NCBI GenBank assembly: GCA_029973955.1
Contig: JARKQJ010000135.1
Location: 23,487-87,486 of the forward strand
Length of the DNA: 64,000 nt
Reading direction: 5' to 3'
DNA from: Paludibaculum sp.
GTDB taxonomy: Bacteria > Acidobacteriota > Terriglobia > Bryobacterales > Bryobacteraceae
The first letter of the stretch is position 1. Each line of letters opens with the position of its first letter. Shown here piece after piece: positions 9,143 through 19,486 of this stretch. The position numbers and the translations under genes are program-made. The notes below the pieces were generated by a model. The model did no database searches, had not been told where the DNA came from, and saw only the letters and a list, made by a program, of their open reading frames with translations.

Positions 9143-10714
9143 CTAGAAGTCCGTGAACTCGCCGTCGAGCGGGATGCGGACGTCGGGCTTGGCGGAGTGG
9201 GCCATTGCTGCCGCGGGCTTGCGGAAGACGGGAGCGGTGCTGTGGTGCCGCGGGCGGCGAACCGCCGGGGCGCCCTCTTCGCCGCCCACGAGATTGCGGA
9301 GGCGTTCGACGGCCGCTTCGAGGGTCTGCGCCTGGGCGCTCATCTCTTCGCCGGCCGAGGCGCTCTCTTCGGCGCTGGCGGCAGTGGACTGGGTGACCTG
9401 CTGCATCTGAGCGACGGCGCGCGAGATCTGCTCGATGCCGCGGGTCTGTTCCTGGCTGCCGACATGGACTTCGTTGGAGAGCACCCGGATGCGGGAGGCG
9501 TTCTCGAAGACCTTGGTGACGCAGGCGGCCACTTCGTCGAGCTTCACCTTGCCTTCGTTGGAGCGCACGATCGACTCTTCAATGAGGTCCGAGGTGTCCT
9601 TGGCGGCCTGGGCGCAGCGCTGGGCGAGGTTGCGGACCTCGTCGGCCACCACGGCGAAGCCCATGCCGGCCTCGCCGGCGCGGGCGGCCTCGACGGCGGC
9701 GTTGAGGGCGAGGATGTTGGTTTGGAAGGCGATCTCGTCGATGACGCGGATGATCTTGGAGATCTTCTCGCTGGAGGTGTTGATCTCCTTCATGGAGCTG
9801 ATCATCTGGTCGAGCTTCTGGTCGGTCTCTTTGAGGAGCTGGTCGGCCCGCTCGGTTTCCGTGGCGGCATTGGATGCGTTATCGGCGTTCTTCTGCGTCA
9901 TGGAGTTGATCTCCTCGGTGGAGGCGGAAGTCTCTTCGAGGGTGGCGGCCTGCTCGGAGGCGCCCTGGGCGAGGGCCTGGGAGGAGCCGGAGACCTGCTG
10001 GGCGGCGGAGGCGACCTGACGGGAGCCTTCGGCGATTTCGCCGGCGATGCGGCGCAGTGCGACATTGGACTTGCGGACGGTCCAGAACGCGGCGGCGGCC
10101 AGTGCGACGGAGACCAGGCAAAGGAAGATGGAGAACCATTTGGCGACGCCGGTGGTGGTGGCAGCGGTTGCGGCGGCGTTGTCCAACAGTCCGCGCTGAT
10201 GGCGGGCCAGGTCGGAAGAGTCCTTGCGCAGACGGTCCATCAGGGGGAGGAACAGGTCCGCTTGCATCTTGGTGGCCTCATCGAAGCGTTGCCCGTTGAT
10301 GTGGCCTTCGAAAGCGGGGATCTGGCGAATCCACTCGTCGGAGGACGACCGGATGGAGGCATAGAAACGCCGGCCCTCGGGCGTCTGAATCAGCGGCTCC
10401 ATTTCGCGCAGCGATTCCTCGAGCGCCTGTCTGGCCTGGTGGAGGGCCTGGGTGCTGACGTCCACCTGGCTCTTGTTGGCGGTGAGCGCGCCGAGCACCA
10501 TGCCGCGCTGGCCGCTGTCGGCGGTGGAGACGGCGGTATTGATCCGGCCGGTGAGCTCCAGCTTTTTCGAGTCCATGGTGGTGAGCCGTTGCAGTACGCC
10601 GTCGAGGTGGCTCAGACTGGCGACTGCGCCCACGCCCAGCAGGAGGAGCAACCCGGAGGTGATGCCCTGGCTCAGATAGAACTTGGTTCCCAAACTCATA
10701 TTTGCGGTCTTCAT
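9143..10714 (-). CDS. Methyl-accepting chemotaxis protein, two TM segments, 4-helix-bundle-like sensor, no recognisable HAMP domain
   Basis: Signalling hairpin [44 protein letters not shown]1 [14 protein letters not shown] and TM2 [20 protein letters not shown]. Confidence 0.95.
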   Translation of the reverse strand: MKTANMSLGTKFYLSQGITSGLLLLLGVGAVASLSHLDGVLQRLTTMDSKKLELTGRINTAVSTADSGQRGMVLGALTANKSQVDVSTQALHQARQALEESLREMEPLIQTPEGRRFYASIRSSSDEWIRQIPAFEGHINGQRFDEATKMQADLFLPLMDRLRKDSSDLARHQRGLLDNAAATAATTTGVAKWFSIFLCLVSVALAAAAFWTVRKSNVALRRIAGEIAEGSRQVASAAQQVSGSSQALAQGASEQAATLEETSASTEEINSMTQKNADNASNAATETERADQLLKETDQKLDQMISSMKEINTSSEKISKIIRVIDEIAFQTNILALNAAVEAARAGEAGMGFAVVADEVRNLAQRCAQAAKDTSDLIEESIVRSNEGKVKLDEVAACVTKVFENASRIRVLSNEVHVGSQEQTRGIEQISRAVAQMQQVTQSTAASAEESASAGEEMSAQAQTLEAAVERLRNLVGGEEGAPAVRRPRHHSTAPVFRKPAAAMAHSAKPDVRIPLDGEFTDF

Positions 10715-10768
10715 TTGAATCTCCTCGGTCGTCCCGACCTGTTCATTTGCACACTCGGACCCGGCGGG

Positions 10769-11356
10769 CTAGCTTGCCAGCGCGGGTTCGCCTTGCCACT
10801 GTTCCAGCCCGTGCAGTTCCTGCCGGGTAAGCACCTCGTCGATATCCAGCAGGATCTTCACCCGTCCCTTCACCTTGGCCATGCCGAGGATGTAGGGGAT
10901 TCTGATGTCTTCGCCGAACGCCGGGGTGTCTTCGATCTCCGATTCCTGGATGGTGAGGACTTCGGAGACGCCGTCCACCACGGCGCCCATCTGGATGGAG
11001 GGCGCGCCGGGTTCATGCGAGACCTGCAGGACGATGATGCAGGTGCGTGCGGTGTATTCGGCCTCGGGCAGACTGAACTTGTTGCGGAGGTCGACGACGG
11101 GGATCACCTTACCGCGCAGATTGATGACGCCCTTGACGAACGAAGGGGTTTGCGGAACGGCGGTGATTTCCTGGATGCCCATGATCTCGCGGACCTTCAG
11201 CACATGGACGCCGAACTCTTCCTTGCCGAGGTGGAAGACGAGGTACTTGCCCTGGCGCCGTCCCGTGAACTGCGCCTGTGCCGTGTCATTGCCGTGCGCG
11301 GCGGTGTGCATGGCGTTCATTGAGCCGGGAACCGGCAGCGAGCTTTTCGCCTGCAT
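10769..11356 (-). CDS. cheW: Chemotaxis coupling protein CheW
   Basis: KYLVFHLGKEEFGVHVLKVREIMG, FVKGVINLRGKVIPVVDLR; start at 11356 with AGGAGCAG upstream. Confidence 0.93.
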   Translation of the reverse strand: MQAKSSLPVPGSMNAMHTAAHGNDTAQAQFTGRRQGKYLVFHLGKEEFGVHVLKVREIMGIQEITAVPQTPSFVKGVINLRGKVIPVVDLRNKFSLPEAEYTARTCIIVLQVSHEPGAPSIQMGAVVDGVSEVLTIQESEIEDTPAFGEDIRIPYILGMAKVKGRVKILLDIDEVLTRQELHGLEQWQGEPALAS

Positions 11357-11502
11357 TGAACTGCTCCTGTTGGGGTGATCCGGCGCCGGAACGGTACCGG
11401 TGTGGGAGGCCGTGCAGCACGGCATGCCCTCAAGCCCCATATCGGAGCGGGGCGGGGGAGTAAGAGACAAACTTAGTAAGGAGAGGAGAGGATGGAGGGG
11501 AC

Positions 11503-12702
11503 TTAATTGAGCTCGTGTGCGCCGCGGGCGGCGTGGAAGGCCCAAAAGGCGGCCAGGACGCTGAAGACGGCGCCGGTCCAATAGGGGGCGGCAGGCCCGA
11601 TGCGGTCGAAGATGGCGCCGGCCCAGACGGGGCCGATGACGCGGGTGAGAGAGGCGACGGACTGGGCGGTGCCGAGGATGACGCCTTGCTGTTCGACTCC
11701 GGCGCGGCGGGAGACCAGGCCGGTGAGGGCGGGGGCGGCGAGGCCGAAGCCGAGAGCGGTCAAAGCGACAGAGGTGTAGACGGCGGGGAGCGAGCCGGAG
11801 AGCGCGAGCGTAGCGAAGCCGCCGCCGAAGGTGAGCGCGCCGAAGACGGCAAGGCGCACTTCGCCGACGCTGGGGGCGAGTTTTCTGAGCAGAACGCCCT
11901 GGGTGAGGGCGGCTACCACGCCGAGGAAGGCGAACAGGACGGCGTTGGCGGCCGCATCCAGGCCGAAGCGGGCGTGGGTGAAGACGGCGAAGTTGGTCTG
12001 CAAGCCGGCCATGCCGAAATTGAGGGCGAAGACGGCCAGCATCAGTTCGCGGAATTCGATGCGATTCAGGGCGCGGCGGATCTGCGCCAGTGGATTGACA
12101 TCGGCGAAAGTCAGGCGGTGGCCGGTGCGGTTTTCGAGTTGGAGCGACTCTTTGAGCAGCACGGTGGCGACGACGTAGGTGCAGAGGCTGAGGGCGCCGG
12201 AGGCGTAGGCGGGGGCGGAGAGGCTGATGTGGCTGAGGGCGCCGCCCATGGCGGGGCCGAGGATGAAGCCGAGGCCGAAGGCGGCGCCGATGAGGCCGAA
12301 GTTCTTGGCGCGGTCGCGCGGGTCGCTGACATCGGCGATGTAGGCCTGGGCAGTGGTGATGGAGCCGCCGGCGAATCCGGCCATGAGGCGGGCGGCGAAG
12401 AGCAGGGCGAGCGAATTGGCGGCGCCGAAGAGGAAGTAGCCGGCGGCGGTGCCGAGCAGGCAGATGAGCAGGACGGGGCGGCGGCCTTTGCGGTCCGACC
12501 AGACGCCGAGCAGCGGGCTGGCGAGGAACTGCGCGGCGGAAAACGCCAGGGCGAGGAGGCCGACGGTGAGGGCGTCGGTCCGGTACGGCTTCACCACGAA
12601 AGGAATGACGGGGACGAGGATGCCGGCGCCCATCATGTCGAGGAAGACGATCAGGAAGATAATGCCGAGGGCGCTCTTACGGGGCGCGGGAGCAGAACTC
12701 AC
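11503..12702 (-). CDS. MFS transporter (tetracycline-resistance/drug-efflux-like)
   Basis: [35 protein letters not shown], 12-TM-like hydrophobicity. Confidence 0.88.
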   Translation of the reverse strand: MSSAPAPRKSALGIIFLIVFLDMMGAGILVPVIPFVVKPYRTDALTVGLLALAFSAAQFLASPLLGVWSDRKGRRPVLLICLLGTAAGYFLFGAANSLALLFAARLMAGFAGGSITTAQAYIADVSDPRDRAKNFGLIGAAFGLGFILGPAMGGALSHISLSAPAYASGALSLCTYVVATVLLKESLQLENRTGHRLTFADVNPLAQIRRALNRIEFRELMLAVFALNFGMAGLQTNFAVFTHARFGLDAAANAVLFAFLGVVAALTQGVLLRKLAPSVGEVRLAVFGALTFGGGFATLALSGSLPAVYTSVALTALGFGLAAPALTGLVSRRAGVEQQGVILGTAQSVASLTRVIGPVWAGAIFDRIGPAAPYWTGAVFSVLAAFWAFHAARGAHELN

Positions 12703-12770
12703 CCTATCATGGTCTCACGCCCTCTACCCGGCGCGCGAACTATCTTGCTATCCTGCCGGTCAGATTCGCA

Positions 12771-13265
12771 ATGGCGCAGTTGACTTTGACGGTGAATGGC
12801 GAGCCGCGCTCGGCTGAGGTGAAGGCGGGCACGACGCTGCTGGAATTCCTGCACGACTACCTGGCGATGACAGGCACGAAGTGCGGCTGCGAGGAGGGCA
12901 CGTGCGGGGCCTGCACGGTGCACCTGGAAGGACGGGCGATCCGGAGCTGCATGGTGACGGCGGAGTCCTGCGCGGGCAAGGCCGTGACGACGATCGAAGG
13001 CCTGGCTTCGGGGGACCGCCTGCACGCGGTGCAGAGGGCGTTTCTTTCCTTCGAGGCGTTTCAGTGCGGCTTCTGCACGCCGGGCATGATCATGGAAGCC
13101 GCGGCGCTGCTCAACGACAAAAAGCCGCTGACCGATGCGCGCGTGCGCCTGTTCATGGAAGGCCATGTCTGCCGCTGCGGCATGTACAACGACATCGTCA
13201 AAGCGGTGATGTCGGCGGCGGCGGAACTGAAGGCCGGTCCAAAGAAGGACCCGCGGGATGAGTGA
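12771..13265 (+). CDS. (2Fe-2S)-binding small subunit of a molybdopterin hydroxylase
   Basis: TKCGCEEGTCGACTVHLEGRAIRSC, FQCGFCTPGMIM, GHVCRCGMYNDIVKAV. Confidence 0.95.
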   Translation: MAQLTLTVNGEPRSAEVKAGTTLLEFLHDYLAMTGTKCGCEEGTCGACTVHLEGRAIRSCMVTAESCAGKAVTTIEGLASGDRLHAVQRAFLSFEAFQCGFCTPGMIMEAAALLNDKKPLTDARVRLFMEGHVCRCGMYNDIVKAVMSAAAELKAGPKKDPRDE

Positions 13266-15060
13266 ACGGGTGACGCGCAGAGAAGCCCTGGGCGTGGCAC
13301 TGCTCACGCTGGCGGCGGGGCCGGTGCGCGTGCGCCTGGAGGCGGACGGCACGGTGACGGCGTACACGGCGAAGGTGGAGCTGGGCCAGGGGGCGCAGAC
13401 CGAACTGGCGATGGCAGTGGCCGAGGAGATGCGCGTGCCTGTGTCGCGCGTGCGGCTGGTGATGGGCGACACGGGGCAATGTCCGGACGATGGAGGCACG
13501 TGGGCGAGCCTGACCACGCCGGAAGCGGTGCCTCTGCTGCGGCAGGCGGCGGCGGAGCAGCGCGGCGCGGCGGTGACGGCGGCGCGCGAGTGGCGCGTGA
13601 TGGGCACGGAGGTGCGCGACCTGCGCGGGCCGGCGATCGTCACCGGGCGCCAGATCTATCCGAGCGACCTGCGGATGGAAGGGATGCTGTACGGCCGGGT
13701 GCTGCGCGCGCCGCATTACCGGGCGCGGCTGGTGCAGACGGGCGCGGCGCCGGAGGGCGTGCGGCTGCTGCGGGATGGCGAGCTGTGCGGCGTGGTGTCG
13801 AGCGATCCGGTGGCGGCGAAGCGGGCGGCTGAGTCGATCGAATGCCAGTGGGAAGCCATTCCGTTCGCGGTGCCGCCTTCGGACCGCGCGGCGCTGGAGA
13901 AGAGTTTCCGCGCGAACGCCGTGGCGCCGGTGGAGAACATGAACACGCGCTATCCGCCGCTGCTGCGGCGGGGCGATCTGGAAGAGACGCGGCAGGACGA
14001 GTGGCACGCGTCGAGCTACTTCCTGCCGTTCATCACGCACGTCCCGATGGAGCCGCGAGCCGCGCTGGCAGTGTGGCGGGGTGCGAACGTGGAGATCCGT
14101 TCGGGGTGCCAGGCGCCGTTTGCGGTGCGGGCGGAGGTGGCCAAGGCGCTGGGGACCGCCGAAGGGAATGTCCGCATCATGGCGCTGGGGCCGGGGGGCG
14201 GATTCGGGTGCAAGCAGCGAGGCGAGGTGGAGACGGAGGCGGCGCGGCTGGCCCGGCTGGCCGGGGCTCCGGTGTTTCTCCAATGGTCGCGGGAGGAGGA
14301 GTTTACGTGCGCTTACCACCGGCCGGCGGCGCTGGTGGAGATCGAATCGACGGTGAAAGACGGGCGGATGAGCGGGTGGCGGCACAGGAACTACAATGCC
14401 GGCGCGCCAGGGCTGATGACGCCGTACGACACGCCGAACATCTCGTGCGAGTTTCACCGCACGCCGGCGCCGGTGCGGCAGGGGTCGTACCGCTCACTGG
14501 CGTCGGTGTCCAATACGTTCGCGCGGGAGTCGCACGTGGATGAGTGGGCGGCGCGGCTGAAGATGGACCCGCTGGAGTTCCGGATGAGGAACCTGGCCGA
14601 CGAACGGCTGAAGGCGGTGCTGGAGAAGCTGCGGCGCGTGCCGGGAGGTCTGGCTTGCACCATCGAGAAGCAGGCGCGGATCGGGCTGCGGGCGGAGGTG
14701 GAAGTGAAAGGCGGGGCGGTGCGGGTGAAGCGGCTGACGTATGTGGGCGACTATGGGGCGATCGTGAATCCGCTGAATCTCAGGAAACAGATCGAGGGAG
14801 CGCTCGTGATGGGATTTGGGGGCGCGCGGTTTGAGGAAGTGGTGTTTGCGGGGACGGAGCAGAAGTCGCGGTGGATGACGAGCTACCGGGTGCCGCGGTT
14901 TTCGGACACGCCTGAGATCACGGTGGAACTGATCGACCGGCGGGAGATCGCTTCGGCGGGAGCGGGAGAGGCTGCCATCACGCTGGTGGCGCCGGCCGTG
15001 GCGAATGCGGTTTTCGCGGCGACGGGGCGGCGGTTGCGGGCGCTGCCGTTCACCTCATGA
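13258..15060 (+). CDS. Molybdopterin-binding large subunit, isoquinoline 1-oxidoreductase-beta-like (xanthine dehydrogenase family)
   Basis: GKVELGQGAQTELAMAVAEEM-type N-terminus, GPGGGFGCKQ, C-terminal SAGAGEAAI with candidate catalytic Glu; overlaps small subunit by 8 nt. Confidence 0.88.
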   Translation: MSERVTRREALGVALLTLAAGPVRVRLEADGTVTAYTAKVELGQGAQTELAMAVAEEMRVPVSRVRLVMGDTGQCPDDGGTWASLTTPEAVPLLRQAAAEQRGAAVTAAREWRVMGTEVRDLRGPAIVTGRQIYPSDLRMEGMLYGRVLRAPHYRARLVQTGAAPEGVRLLRDGELCGVVSSDPVAAKRAAESIECQWEAIPFAVPPSDRAALEKSFRANAVAPVENMNTRYPPLLRRGDLEETRQDEWHASSYFLPFITHVPMEPRAALAVWRGANVEIRSGCQAPFAVRAEVAKALGTAEGNVRIMALGPGGGFGCKQRGEVETEAARLARLAGAPVFLQWSREEEFTCAYHRPAALVEIESTVKDGRMSGWRHRNYNAGAPGLMTPYDTPNISCEFHRTPAPVRQGSYRSLASVSNTFARESHVDEWAARLKMDPLEFRMRNLADERLKAVLEKLRRVPGGLACTIEKQARIGLRAEVEVKGGAVRVKRLTYVGDYGAIVNPLNLRKQIEGALVMGFGGARFEEVVFAGTEQKSRWMTSYRVPRFSDTPEITVELIDRREIASAGAGEAAITLVAPAVANAVFAATGRRLRALPFTS

Positions 15061-15062
15061 AG

Positions 15063-15098
15063 AAGCGCGCCGGAGCCGGGTGGGCTCTGGCGCGCTTT
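15063..15098. terminator. Stem-loop terminator, possibly bidirectional, between convergent genes
   Basis: aagcgcgccggagcc-gggtg-ggctctggcgcgctt, 15-bp stem with one G-T pair, followed by a short T run. Confidence 0.7.
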
Positions 15099-15120
15099 GT
15101 GGATCAGAAGACGGTGGACG

Positions 15121-18100
15121 CTAGAAGTAGAACTTCAGAGCGAGGACCATCCTGCGGCTGAGGGCGGCGCCGGTGAAGCGGCCCAGGTTGGCGTTGATCT
15201 GGTTGTTGGCGGCGTCGAAACGGGCGCCCGTGTCGACGGAGGTGTACTGGGTGTGATTCCAGGTGTTGTAGGTTTCCCAGCGGAACTGGATGCGCTTGGC
15301 CTCATCCTTGCCGTAGCGGAAGTTCTTGAACACCGAGATGTCGAAGTTGTTGAGGCCGGGGTTGGTGAAGAGGACCTTGCCGGCTGAGCCGATGCCGTTG
15401 ACGGCATAGGCGGTGGTGGGGGCCTTGAAGGCGTTGGTGTTGAACCACTGGCCGGCGGGGCCTTCCTGAGCCACCTTATCGATGGTGACGATGCGGCTGT
15501 CGACGCCGCTGCCGGTGGCGCCGGTGAGGTCTGCCGTGTAGGAAAGGCTGTAGCCGACGCCGGAGGGGCTGCCGACCTGGTGGGTGTTGACGCCGGAGAC
15601 CTGCCAGCCGTCCAGCGCGATCTTGGCGAAGGCGTTGTCCCACTTCTTGCTGAACTCAGGCAGGTTGTAGACGTAGTCGATGGTGAGCACGTGGGGGCGG
15701 TCGAAGCCGCCGCGGCCGTAGTTGCGCATGCGGTAGTTGATCACCGGGTTCACGGCGTTACCGATGCCATCATTGAGGCTCATGGCCTTGGACCAGTTGT
15801 AGGCCACGTGATAGGTGAAGCTCTTGGAGAAGCGCTTGGTGGCCTGGACCTGGAGGGCGTTGTAGTTGGCGTAGCCGCCGAACTCGAGGTAGGTGATGTT
15901 GCCGTAGCCGATGTTGGGGCGGAGGAAGTTCGAGTCGTAGGCGCGGCCGGTGGTGGGATCGATGCTGGTGGCCTTGAAGTTGGTGCCGTAGGGGGTGGCG
16001 TTGAGGTCACGGCCGTTGAGCAGGTGCTTCTGGGTGTTGCCGGCATAAGCGACGTCGATCATGGTGCCGAAGCCGATGTTCTGCTGGATGCCGAAGCTCC
16101 AGTTGTAGACGGCGGGGGGCTTGAAGTCGCGCTGGAACCCGAAAACGCCGGTGGGGCTCAGGCTGAGCGGAGTGGCAAGCAGGTTGGGGATGGTGGTGTA
16201 GTTCGCGCTGTTGGTATAGACGAGCGGGGGGGACTGGACGAGCTGGAGGATCTGGTCGTCGTTGAAACGATCGTAGAAGATCCCGAAGCCGGTGCGGAGG
16301 GCGGTTTTGCCGTCGCCGAAGAGGTCGAAAGCGAGGCCGATGCGCGGGGCCAACTGAATGCTCGGCGCATTGGCCACGTGTTCGTTGTAGATGGCCATGC
16401 CCTGGAAGGGGGTGCCGGCAGCCATGGAGAAGGTGCCGATCTTCACGGCCGGCAGGAGGGCGCCGGTGACGGGGTCGCGGCCGACGCGGGTGTTGTTGGC
16501 CGGATTGATATAGGGCTGGATGAGCGGCGGCTGCTTCGCGCTGTCGTAAGTGGCGATGTCGAAGGCGGCCAGCTGGTCGCCAGCGCTGTAGGACGGCTGG
16601 ATGAAGTAGAAGCGGAGGCCGGCGTCGATGGTGAGGCGGCGCGTGACCTTCCAGCTATCCTGCAAGTACCATTCGACGTTGGTGAAGCGGCCGTGGGCGC
16701 TGGGGTGTTTGTTGGACTCGCTGTAGCTGCCGACGACGCCGAGGGCGGCGTTGGCGTAGGCGTAGTTGGTGTCGAGGGGGTTATTGGCGTCGCGGCCGAA
16801 GGCGAAGGCGCTGTTGAAGGTGGTGGAGCGGGCCGCGTTGCGGGTGGTGCGTTCGACGTAGATGCCGGTCTTAATGGTATGGGCGCCCCGGATGTGAGAG
16901 AGGTTGTCGGAGTAGTTCCAGATGTTGTTGGTGCCGAAGAAGGGGAAGCGGCCTTCAACGAGGAGCTGTCCGGCATTGGTGACGCCGCCGAAGGTGGCGT
17001 TGGGGATGAGGTTCATGGGGTTGGCCTCGGGGTAGAACTGCGGGAGAGTGAGGCCGACCTTGGAGCGGACATTGGCGTCGAGGCGCGCCTGGGAGAGCGG
17101 ATCGACGGTCTGCTTGGCGCGGTTGATGCCGAAGGTGAACTCATTGATGGTGCGCGGCGAGAAGGTATGGATGAGGGTGGCCACGGCGCCGGCGGAGTGG
17201 ATGGCGTAGTTGATGGGGAGCTGGGGCCACTGGTTGTTGCCGCCGCCGAGGCCGACGGCGAGGCCGAACTCACCCTTAATGGCCTGGTAGTCCTGAATGA
17301 GGCGGGTGTAGAAGGTGGTTTTGGGGCCGATGTTCCAGTCGATGCGGAGGATGGAGTCGCGGCGGGGCTGGTCGTTGATGCTCTGGCCGATCCAGTTGTA
17401 GGTGCCGCTGGGGCCGGTGGTGTTGGGCAGCGGCAGGAGGCTCATGAGCTTGCTGCCGTTGGCATCGACGCGGGAAGCGGGAATGATGTTGTTGGGGAAC
17501 TGGACGCGGTTGTTGAAGGGGTCGTAAACGGGGATGAGCGCGCCGCCCTGGTCGCGGGAGTTGGAGAAGTCGCCGATGCGCTCAGCGGCGGTGGGGAAGT
17601 TCAGCGTGTAGGTGCTGGAGGGAATGGAGAGAGGCAGAAACTCCTGCGAGAAGAAGAAGAATAACTTGTTCCGTTCCTTGTTGAAATTGGTGCCGGGGAT
17701 GATCACCGGGCCGCCGATGGTGTAGCCGGGGTAGTTGAAGCGGTAGCGGGGGCGCTTGACGCCGTTGCGGTTGTTGATCCACTCATTGGCGTTCATCACT
17801 TCGTTGCGCCAGAAGAAGTAGGCGCCGCCGTGAAAGTCGCGGGTGCCGCTCTTGATGACGGTGTTGATAGTGGCGCCGGAGCTGCGGCCGTACTCAGCCT
17901 GGTAGTTGCTGAGGAGGACCTTGACTTCGGCGACGGCGTCGATGGAGGGAGCCAGGTAGGGGCCCGTGAGGGAGCCGGTGTCGAGGCTGCTGACGCCATC
18001 GAGGGTGAGGTTGATGGAGCCGGCGCGAGTGCCGTTGATGTTCATGCCGGTGAGGTCGTTCCAGCCGGGAGATTCGCGGTTGGCGGTGTCGATGACACCC

Positions 18101-18615
18101 GGCAGCAGGCGGGCGGTGCCCATGTAGCTGCGGCCCTTCATGGGCAGTTCCATCATCTGGCGATTATTGATCAGGCCGGCGCGTTCGGCGCTTTCGGTCT
18201 GGACACGGGCGGCGTCGGCGGAAACAGAGACGGTTTCGGTGAGTTCACCTACCTGCAAGGTAATGGCAGGCAGCGTAACGCGCTCCGAGGAGCTGACCGA
18301 GATGCCTTTCTGTTCGAACTTTTTGAACCCTTTGGAATTGATGTTGAGGTCATAGGTGCCGGGCAGGATTTCGGTGAACACGAAATAGCCCGATTCATTG
18401 GGTTGGGTATTGCGGATCTGCCCGGTTACAGCGTTCTTGAGCTGCACTTCGGCGGCTGGAACCACAGCACCCGACGCATCCGAGATGGTTCCCGAGACCC
18501 ATCCGGTAAGACCTTGGCCGCTGCACAGCCACATGCTGCTCAGCCCAGCGAAGAGGAGCGAGAGCCTCCGCGCCTGTTGCATTCTTTTATAGATTCTCAT
18601 CGATAAAAACTCCAT
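15121..18615 (-). CDS. TonB-dependent receptor with N-terminal carboxypeptidase-regulatory-like domain (Oar type)
   Basis: GWVSGTISDASGAVVPAAEVQLKNAVTGQIRNTQPNESGYFVFTEILPGTYDL then plug/barrel; ends in ...VLALKFYF (aromatic C-terminus of a beta-barrel). Confidence 0.92.
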   Translation of the reverse strand: MEFLSMRIYKRMQQARRLSLLFAGLSSMWLCSGQGLTGWVSGTISDASGAVVPAAEVQLKNAVTGQIRNTQPNESGYFVFTEILPGTYDLNINSKGFKKFEQKGISVSSSERVTLPAITLQVGELTETVSVSADAARVQTESAERAGLINNRQMMELPMKGRSYMGTARLLPGVIDTANRESPGWNDLTGMNINGTRAGSINLTLDGVSSLDTGSLTGPYLAPSIDAVAEVKVLLSNYQAEYGRSSGATINTVIKSGTRDFHGGAYFFWRNEVMNANEWINNRNGVKRPRYRFNYPGYTIGGPVIIPGTNFNKERNKLFFFFSQEFLPLSIPSSTYTLNFPTAAERIGDFSNSRDQGGALIPVYDPFNNRVQFPNNIIPASRVDANGSKLMSLLPLPNTTGPSGTYNWIGQSINDQPRRDSILRIDWNIGPKTTFYTRLIQDYQAIKGEFGLAVGLGGGNNQWPQLPINYAIHSAGAVATLIHTFSPRTINEFTFGINRAKQTVDPLSQARLDANVRSKVGLTLPQFYPEANPMNLIPNATFGGVTNAGQLLVEGRFPFFGTNNIWNYSDNLSHIRGAHTIKTGIYVERTTRNAARSTTFNSAFAFGRDANNPLDTNYAYANAALGVVGSYSESNKHPSAHGRFTNVEWYLQDSWKVTRRLTIDAGLRFYFIQPSYSAGDQLAAFDIATYDSAKQPPLIQPYINPANNTRVGRDPVTGALLPAVKIGTFSMAAGTPFQGMAIYNEHVANAPSIQLAPRIGLAFDLFGDGKTALRTGFGIFYDRFNDDQILQLVQSPPLVYTNSANYTTIPNLLATPLSLSPTGVFGFQRDFKPPAVYNWSFGIQQNIGFGTMIDVAYAGNTQKHLLNGRDLNATPYGTNFKATSIDPTTGRAYDSNFLRPNIGYGNITYLEFGGYANYNALQVQATKRFSKSFTYHVAYNWSKAMSLNDGIGNAVNPVINYRMRNYGRGGFDRPHVLTIDYVYNLPEFSKKWDNAFAKIALDGWQVSGVNTHQVGSPSGVGYSLSYTADLTGATGSGVDSRIVTIDKVAQEGPAGQWFNTNAFKAPTTAYAVNGIGSAGKVLFTNPGLNNFDISVFKNFRYGKDEAKRIQFRWETYNTWNHTQYTSVDTGARFDAANNQINANLGRFTGAALSRRMVLALKFYF

Positions 18616-18832
18616 GACATAGGGAGATCGTGAAACACGGTGAGTGGAGTATATCCCGATTCGGCGACAGTGGGAAGCCCTACCGGAAGTCGATTGGCGG
18701 GTGAGTCCGGGGCCCGGCGGCCAGGGCGAGGGAGAGGGGCGGAATCACGTCAACCGGGAGGAATTGCAGCAATCGGCCGCATCCTTTGCGCAGCTGCCGT
18801 CATCTGATTCAATTGAAGGAGATTTACGACGA

Positions 18833-19444
18833 ATGGCATTCACTCTTCCCCCGCTTCCGTATGCGCATGACGCCCTGGAGCCGCACATCGACGCCCTGAC
18901 GATGGAGATCCACCACTCCAAGCATCATCAGGCCTATGTTACGAATCTGAACAAGGCTCTGGAGTCCGCGCCGGAGCTTGCTGGAAAGAGCCTGGAAGAA
19001 CTGCTCGCCAACGGCGTGGCAGGCGTGCCGGAAGCCATCCGCACGGCGGTCCGCAACAACGGCGGCGGCCACTGGAACCACTCTCTCTTCTGGGAGATCA
19101 TGGGGCCGAAGCAGGGTGGCAGCCCGGTGGGCAACCTGGCTACCGCGATCAATGCGAAGTTTGGCGACTTCAATGCGTTCAAGGAAAAGTTCAATGCCGC
19201 TGCCATCGGCCGGTTCGGTTCCGGCTGGGCGTGGCTGATCCGGACGGAGGGCGGCGTGGACATCATGTCGACCCCCAACCAGGACAACCCGCTGATGGAA
19301 GGCAAGTATGCCGTGATCGGCCTGGACGTGTGGGAACACGCCTACTACCTGAAGTATCAGAACCGCCGGCCGGAGTACGTCACGAACTGGTGGAATGTGG
19401 TGAACTGGGAGAAGGCCGAAGCACGGTTCACCGCGGGCCGTTAA
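18833..19444 (+). CDS. sodB/sodA: Superoxide dismutase [Fe/Mn]
   Basis: [70 protein letters not shown] at 18833. Confidence 0.97.
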   Translation: MAFTLPPLPYAHDALEPHIDALTMEIHHSKHHQAYVTNLNKALESAPELAGKSLEELLANGVAGVPEAIRTAVRNNGGGHWNHSLFWEIMGPKQGGSPVGNLATAINAKFGDFNAFKEKFNAAAIGRFGSGWAWLIRTEGGVDIMSTPNQDNPLMEGKYAVIGLDVWEHAYYLKYQNRRPEYVTNWWNVVNWEKAEARFTAGR

Positions 19445-19486
19445 TTGGCCGTCCATCGCCCGCGCGAGCCGTGAGGCTGCGCAGTT

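Noticed and set aside
9197-11323. 708 aa plus-strand ORF opposite the MCP and cheW
   Set aside because: Antisense shadow of two strongly supported genes; repetitive GGLG/LLGG composition and no recognisable motif.
15580-17664. 694 aa plus-strand ORF opposite the TonB receptor
   Set aside because: Antisense shadow ORF with VVG/AEG-rich composition; the receptor on the minus strand is clear.
15121-18615. TonB receptor as part of a SusCD polysaccharide utilisation locus
   Set aside because: No SusD-like gene adjacent; the N-terminal regulatory-like domain and layout fit the common Oar-type receptors.
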